Shown here one piece after another: positions 30,162 to 39,144 of a stretch of DNA of 64,000 nucleotides (its first letter is position 1; each line of letters begins with the position of its first letter). The position numbers and the translations under genes are program-made. This stretch comes from Bacteriovoracaceae bacterium. GTDB taxonomy: Bacteria > Bdellovibrionota > Bacteriovoracia > Bacteriovoracales > Bacteriovoracaceae. The notes under the pieces are model-generated. The model worked only from the letters and a program-made list of their open reading frames with translations, did not search any database and was not told the origin of the DNA. The stretch covers positions 82,348-146,347 of the forward strand of contig JABFRR010000011.1 of the NCBI GenBank assembly GCA_013141065.1. The letters run 5' to 3'.

Positions 30162-30725
30162 TTAATTTGGCAAATTTGATTGTGCTAACAAGTCATCAAG
30201 AAAGAATGCACTCAATTCCATTCTTCCACCCAATTGACTTTTTCGGTATATTTGACTGGCTTGTTGCCTGACCGTATTTTCATTTGAACCTCGAATTTCT
30301 GCAATTTCTTTCATTGATAAACCTTTTATTAATAATAAGGCTATTTCTTTTTCACCACGACTAAATGACCATCGATTAAACTGAGCATCGATATAACTTA
30401 AAAACTCAGAAGAAAGATGACCAATTTTTTGTTGAAAATCCATTTGCTCTTCTTTTATTTTTTGATTCAAATTCGCATTTATCAATCCCAATTCGGTTAT
30501 TTTCTCTCGGTAACCTGTCATTTCATTTGATTGCCATTTAACAATTCTAAATTGAAAGAAGGCTCCAAGCATAGAAAAAATCCATAAGGCAATTTCAAGC
30601 ATGAGGTGATCGATACCAACCCCTTGCCTCATGTCTACAACGACATCAAACATCGTAAACAAACTCACTCCGAGTAAAAGTATGAAAGTTATAATTTTAA
30701 TTTTATTTTCTTGAGTAGACGTCAT
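30162..30725 (-). CDS. membrane-anchored LuxR-type regulator
   Basis: About 187 residues. I take the ATG at 30725, which overlaps the stop of the upstream gene as ATGA; an ATG six codons earlier is also open. Two membrane segments (about residues 10-30 and 45-65) are followed by a coiled-coil-like stretch (INANLNQKIKEEQMDFQQKIG) and a C-terminal LuxR/GerE helix-turn-helix (SRGEKEIALLLIKGLSMKEIA, then NTVRQQASQIYRKSQ). There is no receiver domain. It could act as a ToxR-style one-component membrane regulator. It closes a four-gene operon and may control it or respond to its products. Confidence 0.75.
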   Translation of the reverse strand: MTSTQENKIKIITFILLLGVSLFTMFDVVVDMRQGVGIDHLMLEIALWIFSMLGAFFQFRIVKWQSNEMTGYREKITELGLINANLNQKIKEEQMDFQQKIGHLSSEFLSYIDAQFNRWSFSRGEKEIALLLIKGLSMKEIAEIRGSNENTVRQQASQIYRKSQLGGRMELSAFFLDDLLAQSNLPN

Positions 30726-31900
30726 AGTATTTTGTAACTCCATATTTTTTCTTGCGCTTCTAAGCTTTTATTTACATCGTCAGTAGTAATACAAGATTTA
30801 AATTTTTTCCCTGGATCGACTTGCTGATTCATATAATCTTTAATATCTGGGGACTGATAGGGATCTGAAATAACATAACCTGCTCTTTCAATGCATTTCT
30901 CATCCTGACAATCTTGCCAAAATGCTCCGTAAACAATTCGGCCATCGTTGGTAAATCCGGGAAAACTATCAGCATGAACTCTTTTAAGAGGATCATCCAA
31001 AGTAAAAGTTTTCTTTAAGTCTCGATCATAAAAATAGACACCGTTTCCCCGATTTCCCATCGAACCGCTAGCATAAAATAAAACAGCATTGAGTTCAGGT
31101 TTTGAGAAAATAATTTTTGAAACTATAACATTTAAATCTAAAACTCGCTCACAAGATTTATGATCATTTCCAAACTTATAAATTCTCATTGAGACATCTG
31201 AGTCTTTAGGGTTTTGTGGCATAGAAGCAAATTCACTACCATCTAACGAAATCATGGGCAAGCTCATGACATCTCCATCGCTAGAGCGAAGATTTTTACA
31301 CATATACTCAACAGATCCATTATCTTTTTTGGAAGCTACTCCATTTTTATCTAGCCCCACTTTAATAATTCTATTTGATAAGACTCCAACTCCTTGGTTC
31401 TCGCTATTGCCCGAAGGCCAAGACAGCGAACGAACCTGATGATCTGATGCTGATCCACCACTTAATTCTGCAGCGACGGTATAAAATCCACTGATACCAC
31501 CTTTAAATTGCTTTTTTGCCTTTTTTTGCTTTCTTAGGATATCAGTTAATTTGTAGTGATCCCCATTTGTATCAACTAAATATCTCCAAGTTCCTTGAAC
31601 TGGAAAAGCTTCATTTGACAGCGGCGTTTCATAGGGAATGACTGAATTACTTAATGCTTTATTGTCATTTCTTTTGAGCTCCATGAGGGTAACCTGACTT
31701 AGGCCTTTTCCTGAAAATGAACGCAAAATATACTTTCCATCTGGACTCACTCGAGCATACATTCCAAGCTCAACCGTACCGTTGTCATTTCGTGAAACCC
31801 AATTTCCACTGAAGGGAAAATACTCATGTGGAGGTACACATTCAGAGGCCATTAAGTTTGTAACAGAAACCAAAGATATAAAAAGCATAATTTTTTTCAT
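30722..31900 (-). CDS. secreted protein, possible TolB-like propeller
   Basis: 392 residues with a Sec signal (cleavage LMA|SE near 18). Two segments look like TolB/WD-type propeller strands (YARVSPDGKYILRSF near 55 and FTNDGRIVYGAFW near 300), with other beta-strand-like stretches between (SLPMISLDGSEFAS; NAVLFYASG). This is a fold guess only. Three Cys pairs are present in the last part. The gene starts at the TAATG junction with the thioredoxin-like gene and ends in an ATGA overlap with the regulator gene, so the operon is tightly coupled. Confidence 0.6.
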   Translation of the reverse strand: MKKIMLFISLVSVTNLMASECVPPHEYFPFSGNWVSRNDNGTVELGMYARVSPDGKYILRSFSGKGLSQVTLMELKRNDNKALSNSVIPYETPLSNEAFPVQGTWRYLVDTNGDHYKLTDILRKQKKAKKQFKGGISGFYTVAAELSGGSASDHQVRSLSWPSGNSENQGVGVLSNRIIKVGLDKNGVASKKDNGSVEYMCKNLRSSDGDVMSLPMISLDGSEFASMPQNPKDSDVSMRIYKFGNDHKSCERVLDLNVIVSKIIFSKPELNAVLFYASGSMGNRGNGVYFYDRDLKKTFTLDDPLKRVHADSFPGFTNDGRIVYGAFWQDCQDEKCIERAGYVISDPYQSPDIKDYMNQQVDPGKKFKSCITTDDVNKSLEAQEKIWSYKIL

Positions 31901-32706
31901 TACATTTCTCCTTTCAGTTCAAAAGAGAAAGTTTCAAATAATTTTTTAGAATCCTCATTGGTCATGACTCCGGTAATAAAACGCGGATGAATCTTTTTAT
32001 TATTAAAAACAAAAGTTACTGGAAAATGATTGAATCCATTTCTCATAAAAATATCCATCGATACATTTCGATTAATACTGTACTTGCTGGCGAGATTACG
32101 GTTATTTTTTTTGATATTCTTTTGATTAAGAACATCAAGTGCTCCCAATATTTCTTCCGTACTGGCCCTAGGGTCAACTACCGGGATAAAAGTATACCCT
32201 AATGCTTTAGCCAGGCCCTCTACTCTTGGCAGATCAAAAACAGAATAAGAAAATTTTGGTGACCAAAAATAGATTATTCCTTTCTCATTTAATGAAAGAA
32301 CTTTAATTAAATCAGCATCATTCCAATCATCACTTGTTTTCGTATTATATATTTTTTCTAAATACCACGGATATGGCTCATCTTTTATTAAGGCTTCACA
32401 GGTCGAATTAAAACTGACACGGGAAAACTTTTGATTTTTTAGCCAGATGATCTCAGGGGCTTTTCCTTTAGTTTGATGAAGTTCTACCCACTCCCCAATA
32501 ATTTTGGAAATATTACGATAAACTAGTTCTTTATAAGACCCACCGACTTGTTGAAGAAATTCTTCCTTGTCCCAGTTGTTTTTAGCTAAATAACCTAAAA
32601 ACTCACGTTGACAGATTTGATTGTCAAAATTTAACCAAGGTGATTTATCCGCGGTCATTCCCGGCCTAATTAGTGACATCAATATAAAAAAAACTAAAAA
32701 CTTCAT
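31900..32706 (-). CDS. exported thioredoxin-fold protein without CxxC
   Basis: 268 residues with RBS AGGAG and a Sec signal (cleavage MTA near 19). The second half reads like a thioredoxin fold: a strand and helix (IIYFWSPKFSYSVFDLPRVEGLAKALG), then VVDPRAS, and the cis-Pro strand HFPVTFVFNNKK near residue 235. The position of the redox CxxC is SPKFSYSV, with no Cys, so it cannot be an oxidoreductase of the usual kind. TraF-like conjugation proteins share this loss, but no conjugation genes are near. It follows the membrane protein gene by 9 bases and overlaps the next gene by one base. Confidence 0.65.
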   Translation of the reverse strand: MKFLVFFILMSLIRPGMTADKSPWLNFDNQICQREFLGYLAKNNWDKEEFLQQVGGSYKELVYRNISKIIGEWVELHQTKGKAPEIIWLKNQKFSRVSFNSTCEALIKDEPYPWYLEKIYNTKTSDDWNDADLIKVLSLNEKGIIYFWSPKFSYSVFDLPRVEGLAKALGYTFIPVVDPRASTEEILGALDVLNQKNIKKNNRNLASKYSINRNVSMDIFMRNGFNHFPVTFVFNNKKIHPRFITGVMTNEDSKKLFETFSFELKGEM

Positions 32707-32715
32707 TAAAGTCTC

Positions 32716-33693
32716 CTAAATAGTTGCTTGCAAAAAACTTTTAAATCGATCATTTCCCTTTTTCCAGATTATCGCATCAAAAATAAAATGAGAAATTAAC
32801 GGAGTTGTTAAAAGGGCGATTGCAAGTGAATCAAAATGACCACTCATTTCAACTAAATCCTCTTGAAAGTAATCAACTAATCCACCAAAAGCAAAAATAG
32901 CGATCAGAAAAAACCCAGCATATTTTTTAATCATCCTTGATGTATGTGTCAGAATAATTCGTTTTTCCATCAAGAAATAATAAGGAATTGCGTGGGAGAA
33001 TATTAGCAGGACATAACTTTTAAGTTCATTGGTAGAAAAAATAAATCCATAGGCATAAACTGAAGCAAAGAAGGCCATGGTAAAAATCCCTTTAGTATTT
33101 TTAGTTAGGATTAGATAAATGAAAAAACAACATGCTATTCCAAGATAAACTAGAGGTAGAACATTTATTACAAACGAATGTTGCAAAGGAGAAAGATAGT
33201 TATGGAGATAAAATGGCATAAGTATTTCGTCACTTAAAAGTCCTTTGTTCATAGGACCTCTTAAGTGAAAAATTAAAAATGGAGCAAGTGTCAAGAAATA
33301 GTAAAAAAACTTAATTAATGAGTTATGAGTTTTAATGCCGGCCCGGTAGAGAAAAGTAATTCCAAGCCCCTGTCGCATGTTGTGAAAAATTGTAAAATAG
33401 AAGATATAAAAGAAAAAATGAGAACTACTAAAATAGTGAATAATGAAATTAAGTAAAAAAGTTCCCAATAACACAGCACTCACATATTTTTTCCCAGCTT
33501 CAGAAGGGTCAAAGAGAACCTCAATAAAAGTTGAGTAAACATGTCCCCCATCTAGGAAGTAAATTGTTAGTAGGATAAAAATAGACGAATTCAGCACTCC
33601 CGAAAATTGAATTAAAAAAAAAGCGATCAAGGTAGCCAGAAAAATTTTCGTTAGATCACTATATTGACTGCTAAAAATTGAATGGGCTCTCAT
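32716..33693 (-). CDS. polytopic membrane protein of unknown function
   Basis: 325 residues with about eight hydrophobic segments. Several His and acidic residues are placed near membrane edges in motif-like settings: DGGHVYSTF near 50, FTIFHNMRQG near 102 and SHFIFDAIIWK near 305. They may be catalytic or metal-binding, as in membrane desaturases or carotenoid oxygenases, but the spacing does not match any family I can name. It is the first gene of the operon ending at 30162; the start lies about 60 bases from the divergent 33753 gene, so promoters of both lie there. Confidence 0.65.
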   Translation of the reverse strand: MRAHSIFSSQYSDLTKIFLATLIAFFLIQFSGVLNSSIFILLTIYFLDGGHVYSTFIEVLFDPSEAGKKYVSAVLLGTFLLNFIIHYFSSSHFFFYIFYFTIFHNMRQGLGITFLYRAGIKTHNSLIKFFYYFLTLAPFLIFHLRGPMNKGLLSDEILMPFYLHNYLSPLQHSFVINVLPLVYLGIACCFFIYLILTKNTKGIFTMAFFASVYAYGFIFSTNELKSYVLLIFSHAIPYYFLMEKRIILTHTSRMIKKYAGFFLIAIFAFGGLVDYFQEDLVEMSGHFDSLAIALLTTPLISHFIFDAIIWKKGNDRFKSFLQATI

Positions 33694-33752
33694 ATACTAA
33701 TTAACCAATTATTCATTTTTGATTTATTTCCTGACAAATATTATTTAATAAG

Positions 33753-35885
33753 ATGATAACTTTAATGTTTAATTTTTCCAAGTCAAAGAGTATAAATAAC
33801 CGCATGATTAAAAGACTTATTAACTCTCCAAAGCTCAAATTCTTATATACACTCTTGCTCTTCCAAGTGGTGCTCTTTGCTGTCTATAGATTATTCTTTC
33901 TTTGGTATTTTAATGACAATGTTCTTGAAGGGACTTATTACCAAATAGCTCAAAATTTATTTCTAGGCACTCGATTTGATCTTCGCCTGAGTTTAATACT
34001 TTTAATTCCAGCAATAATGATAATTAACTTTCCTCTTAATCCGGCATTTAAAGTAAGGTTTGTTAATTTTACCTACACTTTATTGTTTGGACTTATCACT
34101 TTTCTTTATATTATAGATATCGGATATTTTTCATATTTAAATTCAAGATTAAATGCAACGGTTCTTCATTTTTTAAATGATTCAACAATTTCAGCGCGAA
34201 TGATTTTAGAGTCCTATCCTTGGGTAAAATTAATTATTCTCACTCTTTTTTTAGGTGCTTTAATCCATCTATCCCTGAGAAACTTTATATCTAAAAAATT
34301 ATTTAGAAGTATTGATTTTAATTATAATAAATCAAATCTTGCAGGCTCCTTTTTCTTTCTTCTCTTTTTTATTTTTGGAATTTACGGAAGTCCTACCATG
34401 TATCCCTTGCGTTGGTCGCAGGCTTTTTCTACCCCCGACATTTTTGCTTCAAATCTATCTCTCAATCCCGTATTGTATGTCTTTGATACATATTCTTTTC
34501 GCAATAAAGATTTTGATGAAAAGCGTGTCGCTGATAATTACGATCTCATTGCTAATTATCTCAAAGTTAATAATCCCAACTTAGGCCAATTGAATTTTAT
34601 GCGCCATTATTCGGGAGATAAATTAAAAAACAGTCCTCGGCCTAATATCGTGCTCATTGTAATGGAATCTCTCGCTTGGTATAAAACAGGACTTGGGGGC
34701 TCAGAGCTCAATCCGACTCCGCACCTAGATGCAATCGCTCAAGAGTCTCTGCTATTTAGCCAATTTTATACTCCGACAGTTGCCACTGCACGATCAATCT
34801 TTTCAATTGTAACAGGCCTTCCAGATGTTTCAAAGGTTAAAACAAGTTCCAGAAATCCCTTTATTGTTAATCAGCATACAATAATGGGTCAGTTTGAAGA
34901 GTATCAGAAATATTATTTTCTCGGCGGCAGTGCGAATTGGGGAAACATACGCGGAGTATTTAGCTACAATGTGCCAAGTTTAAAAATTTTTGAGGAAGGA
35001 TCATACAAGTCTCCTCGAATGGATGTGTGGGGTATAAGCGATCTCGATTTATTTAAAGAATCTGCTGAAATCATAAATCAAGATTACAAAAAGCAAAAAA
35101 AACCTTTTTTTGCTTTCATTCAAACTTCTGGTTTTCACCGTCCTTACACAATTGCTCCTAATAGTGACAATTTCGTTAAACTAGAGCCCAAAGATATTTC
35201 ACCAACAAAAATTAAAGCATTTGGTTTTGAATCTTTTGAAGAACTAAATTCGATGAGACTTCAAGACTTTGCACTTGGAAAATTTATTAAACTCGCTAAA
35301 AATCAAACTTGGTACAATAATACTATTTTTGTAATAATTGGCGATCACGCACTTCCCCACAATAATGCTCAGAATGTACCCGAATGGAAAAAAAGCCTCT
35401 TAAACAATTATCACGTTCCACTGCTTATTCATTTTCCTAAATTTATAAAACCAAACAGAGAAAATAAAATTGCTTCTTCACTTGATGTAATGCCTACACT
35501 CGCAGGTTTAGCCGGAATTTCTTATTCAACTAGAAGTCTCGGCAGAGATTTATTCAACCCTGAATTTGACAATTACAGAGCCGCTTTTTCTTATAATTGG
35601 TATTCACCTTTTCATTTTAGTTTAATAGATGATGAGTTTTATTTTGAATATAATCCTGCCAGCAAAATTGGAAAATTAAATAAATACAAAGAAAGTGATA
35701 AAGACATTGATGTTAAAAATCTGTACCCTGAAAAATATCTTGAGATGGAGAAACTAACAAAAGGTCTGTATGAATCATCACGCTATCTTCTCCATAATAA
35801 TCAGCGCATAAAAAATTCAATCGAATTAAAAATTCCATCACTCACCAAGAAAAATGAAGTCAAAAAAGTTCAAGGTCTTTTGTAA
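33753..35885 (+). CDS. LtaS-like sulfatase/phosphoethanolamine-type transferase
   Basis: 710 residues: about five N-terminal membrane segments (residues 30-225) and a periplasmic sulfatase-fold domain (about 290-640). Metal and catalytic residues are visible: Glu in NIVLIVMES, the Thr in VATARSIFSIVTG (nucleophile position) and Asp-His in IIGDHALPH; GSANWGNIRG matches the family's substrate loop. Such enzymes move phosphoglycerol or phosphoethanolamine groups onto envelope polymers or lipids; the OpgB and DUF229/LTA-synthase-like Gram-negative members are closest. Start choice is uncertain (ATG at 33753, 33765 or 33804). Confidence 0.85.
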   Translation: MITLMFNFSKSKSINNRMIKRLINSPKLKFLYTLLLFQVVLFAVYRLFFLWYFNDNVLEGTYYQIAQNLFLGTRFDLRLSLILLIPAIMIINFPLNPAFKVRFVNFTYTLLFGLITFLYIIDIGYFSYLNSRLNATVLHFLNDSTISARMILESYPWVKLIILTLFLGALIHLSLRNFISKKLFRSIDFNYNKSNLAGSFFFLLFFIFGIYGSPTMYPLRWSQAFSTPDIFASNLSLNPVLYVFDTYSFRNKDFDEKRVADNYDLIANYLKVNNPNLGQLNFMRHYSGDKLKNSPRPNIVLIVMESLAWYKTGLGGSELNPTPHLDAIAQESLLFSQFYTPTVATARSIFSIVTGLPDVSKVKTSSRNPFIVNQHTIMGQFEEYQKYYFLGGSANWGNIRGVFSYNVPSLKIFEEGSYKSPRMDVWGISDLDLFKESAEIINQDYKKQKKPFFAFIQTSGFHRPYTIAPNSDNFVKLEPKDISPTKIKAFGFESFEELNSMRLQDFALGKFIKLAKNQTWYNNTIFVIIGDHALPHNNAQNVPEWKKSLLNNYHVPLLIHFPKFIKPNRENKIASSLDVMPTLAGLAGISYSTRSLGRDLFNPEFDNYRAAFSYNWYSPFHFSLIDDEFYFEYNPASKIGKLNKYKESDKDIDVKNLYPEKYLEMEKLTKGLYESSRYLLHNNQRIKNSIELKIPSLTKKNEVKKVQGLL

Positions 35886-35895
35886 TAGATAAAAA

Positions 35896-36618
35896 TTATT
35901 CTATTAAATAATCAACTGAAACATCTGCACTGACCTTAACTTCTCCACTCATTAATTGTGTTCCTAGTGCAAGTGATTTGCCTTGTGCCCTTGAATTCAT
36001 ATCCATCATTGCTTCTGCATACATCGGCTGAATGACTTGAGCACCTCTTGGAACTAAGCGATAGACTCCTTTAAGCTTTACACTTGCCGCACTTGCTAAT
36101 ACTGCTGCTTGTGCTTCGGCGGCGCGTACAGCTTGTCCGAGGAGAGATTTTTCTTCTTCCAATCTTTTATCCAGATCAAACTGAAGAGTATTAACATTTA
36201 CACCAGAGAGGTCTTTTTTGGGGCCAACGCTGAGTTCATCTAAAAAAGGGCCCGCATTTTCTATACTTCTTAGTGTAATGCTCAAACTTTGTTGGCAATT
36301 GTATCCCTGAATACTATTTAGATTAGTTTTCGGATTATAGACATAGTCGGGATTAAGTTCATAAGACAGTGTTTTAATATCTTCTTTTTTTATCTTAAAG
36401 TTTGAAAGAGCATTTTTTAAACTTTCAAATCGCAATTGATTATTTTTCTGTGCTTCTTTGGCAGTAAAGCCTTTAGACCAAACGATAAGGTTAATGCGTA
36501 CAATGTCTGGTTGAAATGTTTTTTCTGCTGAGCCAGTGACTGAAATAGTCCTTATAACTTCTGCATTTGCACTTAAATTCATTAAAGAAAAGCAAAAAAT
36601 TAGAAAAATATTTCGCAT
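35896..36618 (-). CDS. periplasmic SIMPL (DUF541) protein
   Basis: 240 residues with RBS AGGAG and a Sec signal (cleavage ANA near 19). The SIMPL/DUF541 pattern is clear: IRTISVTGSAEKTFQPDIV at the start of the mature part, KEDIKTLSYELNPDY in the middle, and AVRAAEAQAAVLASAASVKLKGVYRLV toward the end. Members form periplasmic oligomers; the molecular role is poorly known (oxidative-stress and signalling roles have been reported). It converges with the sulfatase gene and is divergent from agmatinase. Confidence 0.88.
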   Translation of the reverse strand: MRNIFLIFCFSLMNLSANAEVIRTISVTGSAEKTFQPDIVRINLIVWSKGFTAKEAQKNNQLRFESLKNALSNFKIKKEDIKTLSYELNPDYVYNPKTNLNSIQGYNCQQSLSITLRSIENAGPFLDELSVGPKKDLSGVNVNTLQFDLDKRLEEEKSLLGQAVRAAEAQAAVLASAASVKLKGVYRLVPRGAQVIQPMYAEAMMDMNSRAQGKSLALGTQLMSGEVKVSADVSVDYLIE

Positions 36619-36689
36619 TAAATTCTCCTTGTGATAGTCTCAAACCTTAAAAATTCTACCTAAAAAATACTAAATTGGAAGTTAACTTT

Positions 36690-37787
36690 ATGACTAAAAA
36701 AGTAAGCGCTAGAAAAGACATTAAACCAACCGTTAAAACTCAGATTGATCCCAATGGAAAAGCTTCAAGTCAAGATGGAATCTATGGGCTTCCTTTTCAT
36801 GAAAGTGAGGCAAAGGTTGTTTATATCCCAGTTCCTTGGGATGTTACAACTTCATATCAGGCCGGCACATCAAAAGGCCCAGGAGCAATTTTAAAAGCTT
36901 CTGAACAAATTGATTTTTTTGACCTGGATTACATCAATGCTTATGAAGCAGGTCTTTACATGAAAAAAGAAAGTTCAAAAATTAAAAAACTCAACAAAGA
37001 AGGAAGACTGCTCGCTAAAAAAATTATTGACGCTGATGATGATTCCATGAAAAAAAATAAATCACTTCAGCTTAATTTAAAGAAAGTTAATGCCATTTGT
37101 GAGAATCTTAATCTCGAAGTTTATAATGAAACAAAAGCATGTCTCAAAAAAGGTCAAATACCAATCATCGTTGGAGGTGATCACGCAACACCTTTTGGTG
37201 CGATAAAGGCTTATGCAGAAACATTTAAAGACTTTGGTGTGCTTCATTTTGATGCTCACTCAGATACAAGAATCGCGTACATGGGATTTGAAAATTCCCA
37301 TGCGTCTATTATGCATAACGTGATGGAAAAAATTCCTGGTGTTTCTAAATTAGTACAAGTTGGAATTCGTGATTTCTGTGAACAAGAATTTAATTACACT
37401 GAGGCACATCCTAAAATTAAAGTATACTTCGATCAACACCTCCATAAGCGGAAATTATCTGGTGAATCTTTTGAAAAAATAGCACGTGAAATAATCAGTC
37501 ATCTTCCTAAAAATGTTTATATCTCATTTGATATTGATGGATTGGATCCAAGGTTTTGTCCCCATACTGGAACCCCAGTTCCAGGTGGATTAGACTATCC
37601 TGAAGTCGTATTTATCATTAATGAATTGGTAAAATCTAAAAGAACTCTGGTTGGTTTTGATTTGGTCGAGGTAGCCCCATCTCCAAAAGATAAATCTGAT
37701 GAGTGGGACGCCAACGTTGGTATGCGCTTATTATACAAAATGACCTCTGCAGCTTTAAGTAGTCAAGGTCTCATTCAAAACAGATAA
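36690..37787 (+). CDS. speB: agmatinase/ureohydrolase family enzyme
   Basis: 365 residues from the ATG at 36690, which has GGAAG eight bases upstream; a TTG five codons earlier is less likely. The arginase/agmatinase metal motifs are complete: GGDHATPFG near 165, HFDAHSDT near 190 and SFDIDGLDP near 285, which hold two manganese ions. GTPVPGGLDYPE and GFDLVEVAP also fit. An insertion of about 50 residues (KKLNKEGRLLAKKI onward) makes it longer than the usual 300. Most likely agmatine to putrescine and urea; arginase or formimidoglutamase activity cannot be excluded. Confidence 0.85.
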   Translation: MTKKVSARKDIKPTVKTQIDPNGKASSQDGIYGLPFHESEAKVVYIPVPWDVTTSYQAGTSKGPGAILKASEQIDFFDLDYINAYEAGLYMKKESSKIKKLNKEGRLLAKKIIDADDDSMKKNKSLQLNLKKVNAICENLNLEVYNETKACLKKGQIPIIVGGDHATPFGAIKAYAETFKDFGVLHFDAHSDTRIAYMGFENSHASIMHNVMEKIPGVSKLVQVGIRDFCEQEFNYTEAHPKIKVYFDQHLHKRKLSGESFEKIAREIISHLPKNVYISFDIDGLDPRFCPHTGTPVPGGLDYPEVVFIINELVKSKRTLVGFDLVEVAPSPKDKSDEWDANVGMRLLYKMTSAALSSQGLIQNR

Positions 37788-37800
37788 ACAAAAGACAATA

Positions 37801-37831
37801 AAAAAGGGCGCTCATTCGAGTGCCCTTTTTT
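37801..37831. terminator. bidirectional terminator between agmatinase and small membrane gene
   Basis: GGGCGCTC pairs with GAGTGCCC (one G-T wobble), loop ATTC, with five A before and six T after. It lies between two convergent genes and can serve both. Confidence 0.85.
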
Positions 37832-37855
37832 GATCCATCTAAAATTTAAGTGACT

Positions 37856-38104
37856 TCATAATTTGTGACGGGAGCAGGCACGCACGAATTTAAGTCCAGG
37901 TGGACCATCTGAGGCGTAAGCTCCAATACTTGCAATCACAAACGCAAAAGCCACGGCATATTCACCAGTCTTTAAAAATAAAGACTCTCTGATGAAATCT
38001 CCAGAGACAACATCTAGCAAGGCAAACACTGTTACCATTGCCAGACAAGCACTCCAAAAAGAGTACTCGTTCTGTGATCCGTTGTTATCTTTTGTCATAT
38101 GCAT
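37856..38104 (-). CDS. small two-TM membrane protein
   Basis: 82 residues with GGGGAG eight bases before the ATG. Two hydrophobic segments (about residues 16-35 and 48-66) and a basic tail (KFVRACSRHKL). It resembles the short YiaA/YiaB-type inner-membrane proteins only in size. No family recognised. It is alone between a terminator and a 194-base non-coding stretch with a hairpin. Confidence 0.6.
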   Translation of the reverse strand: MHMTKDNNGSQNEYSFWSACLAMVTVFALLDVVSGDFIRESLFLKTGEYAVAFAFVIASIGAYASDGPPGLKFVRACSRHKL

Positions 38105-38118
38105 AGACTAAACTCCCC

Positions 38119-38159
38119 TATCGCAATTCCTCCGGATGGTTTATTTGGAAGAAGCGATA
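38119..38159 (-). promoter_or_regulatory. 5' leader hairpin of the small membrane gene
   Basis: TATCGC/GCGATA arms extended by TTCC/GGAA form an imperfect stem just upstream of the GGGGAG ribosome site at 38112-38117. It could affect transcription or translation; nothing in the sequence matches a known riboswitch. Confidence 0.25.
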
Positions 38160-38298
38160 TCAGCAGTATAATTGATTCCACCTTACTCGCTAAATTTCAT
38201 TTTTTCTAATAAGTTATCATGGCCTTAGAATGCATTGGTCCTATAACTTTACCAAGCAAAGCGCCAACTTATTGAGCAAGAGGCCATTGGACAAGTGA

Positions 38299-39033
38299 CT
38301 ATTTTATGTAGTGTTTGTAGATTTCCTTGATTCGTCCTTTTTTAACTAGTTCTTTTAAACCTAAATTGTAGTCATCTCTTAACTGAGAATCACTAAAAAC
38401 AAGTTGATAATGAGAAGGGTTAGCTTTTGTAAAAGGATGAAAATCAACCGGAAGATTTTTAAAACGTGGATTTGATTTAGATTGACCAGCATAATACTTG
38501 TAAATATTAATATCACTCAACACTACGTCAACTCTCTCAAAATTTAATAAAAGAGCTTGAGTCGATTGATCATTTTTCTCTGAATAAAGATTCGTTTTTC
38601 CAATTTCACTGAGCCACTCAGGGTAGCGCTTAAGTGCTCCAACAAATGAATTAACCTGCAAGCCTTTCAAGTCTTCTGGTTTTTTGATTTTAATATTTTT
38701 TTGCTTGAGTGTTATAAAATAGTTGTCGTATAAAACCGGTGCTTCACCATAAAAACCACCAAAAATATTTAAATTCTCACCGACATCCATCATGACGACA
38801 TCAACTATTTTATTTTTAAAAGAGATTGCAATTCTTCCCATTGGTAAATAAATTGGAATTAATTTATGTCCGCGATAGGCAAGTGCCTCTGAGACAATTT
38901 CGACTTCAATACCAGAATTAGTCTCAGGAATAACAAAAGGTGGGAGTTTTTCACCAAAACCCACTCTTACTTCTTTTGCGTTTAAAAGACTGGTGGTAAA
39001 AACAAACAAGAAAAAAATAAATTTTATTGTCAT
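38299..39033 (-). CDS. orphan periplasmic solute-binding protein (SBP family 3)
   Basis: 244 residues with a Sec signal (cleavage LNA near 18). The fold follows the amino-acid-binding family 3 order: VRVGFGEKLPPFV, GIEVEIVSEAL near 42, a DVVMMDVG strand near 75, then KPEDLKGLQVNSFVG near 120 and DVVLSDINIYKYY near 170. No permease or ATPase is adjacent, so it may be a sensor or adaptor rather than a transporter subunit. A similar orphan gene lies at 42981. Confidence 0.8.
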   Translation of the reverse strand: MTIKFIFFLFVFTTSLLNAKEVRVGFGEKLPPFVIPETNSGIEVEIVSEALAYRGHKLIPIYLPMGRIAISFKNKIVDVVMMDVGENLNIFGGFYGEAPVLYDNYFITLKQKNIKIKKPEDLKGLQVNSFVGALKRYPEWLSEIGKTNLYSEKNDQSTQALLLNFERVDVVLSDINIYKYYAGQSKSNPRFKNLPVDFHPFTKANPSHYQLVFSDSQLRDDYNLGLKELVKKGRIKEIYKHYIK

Positions 39034-39144
39034 ACAATTAAACTATTTACCCATGGTGAAAATATGTCAAAATACGCCTAGAGAAAATTTATCTTACAGC
39101 AATTTCCACAATTAGTACTCGAATAAGGGATGATTTAAATTATT

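Noticed and set aside
38105..38298. Possible remnant gene in the gap.
   Set aside because: All frames on both strands have frequent stops and no motif.
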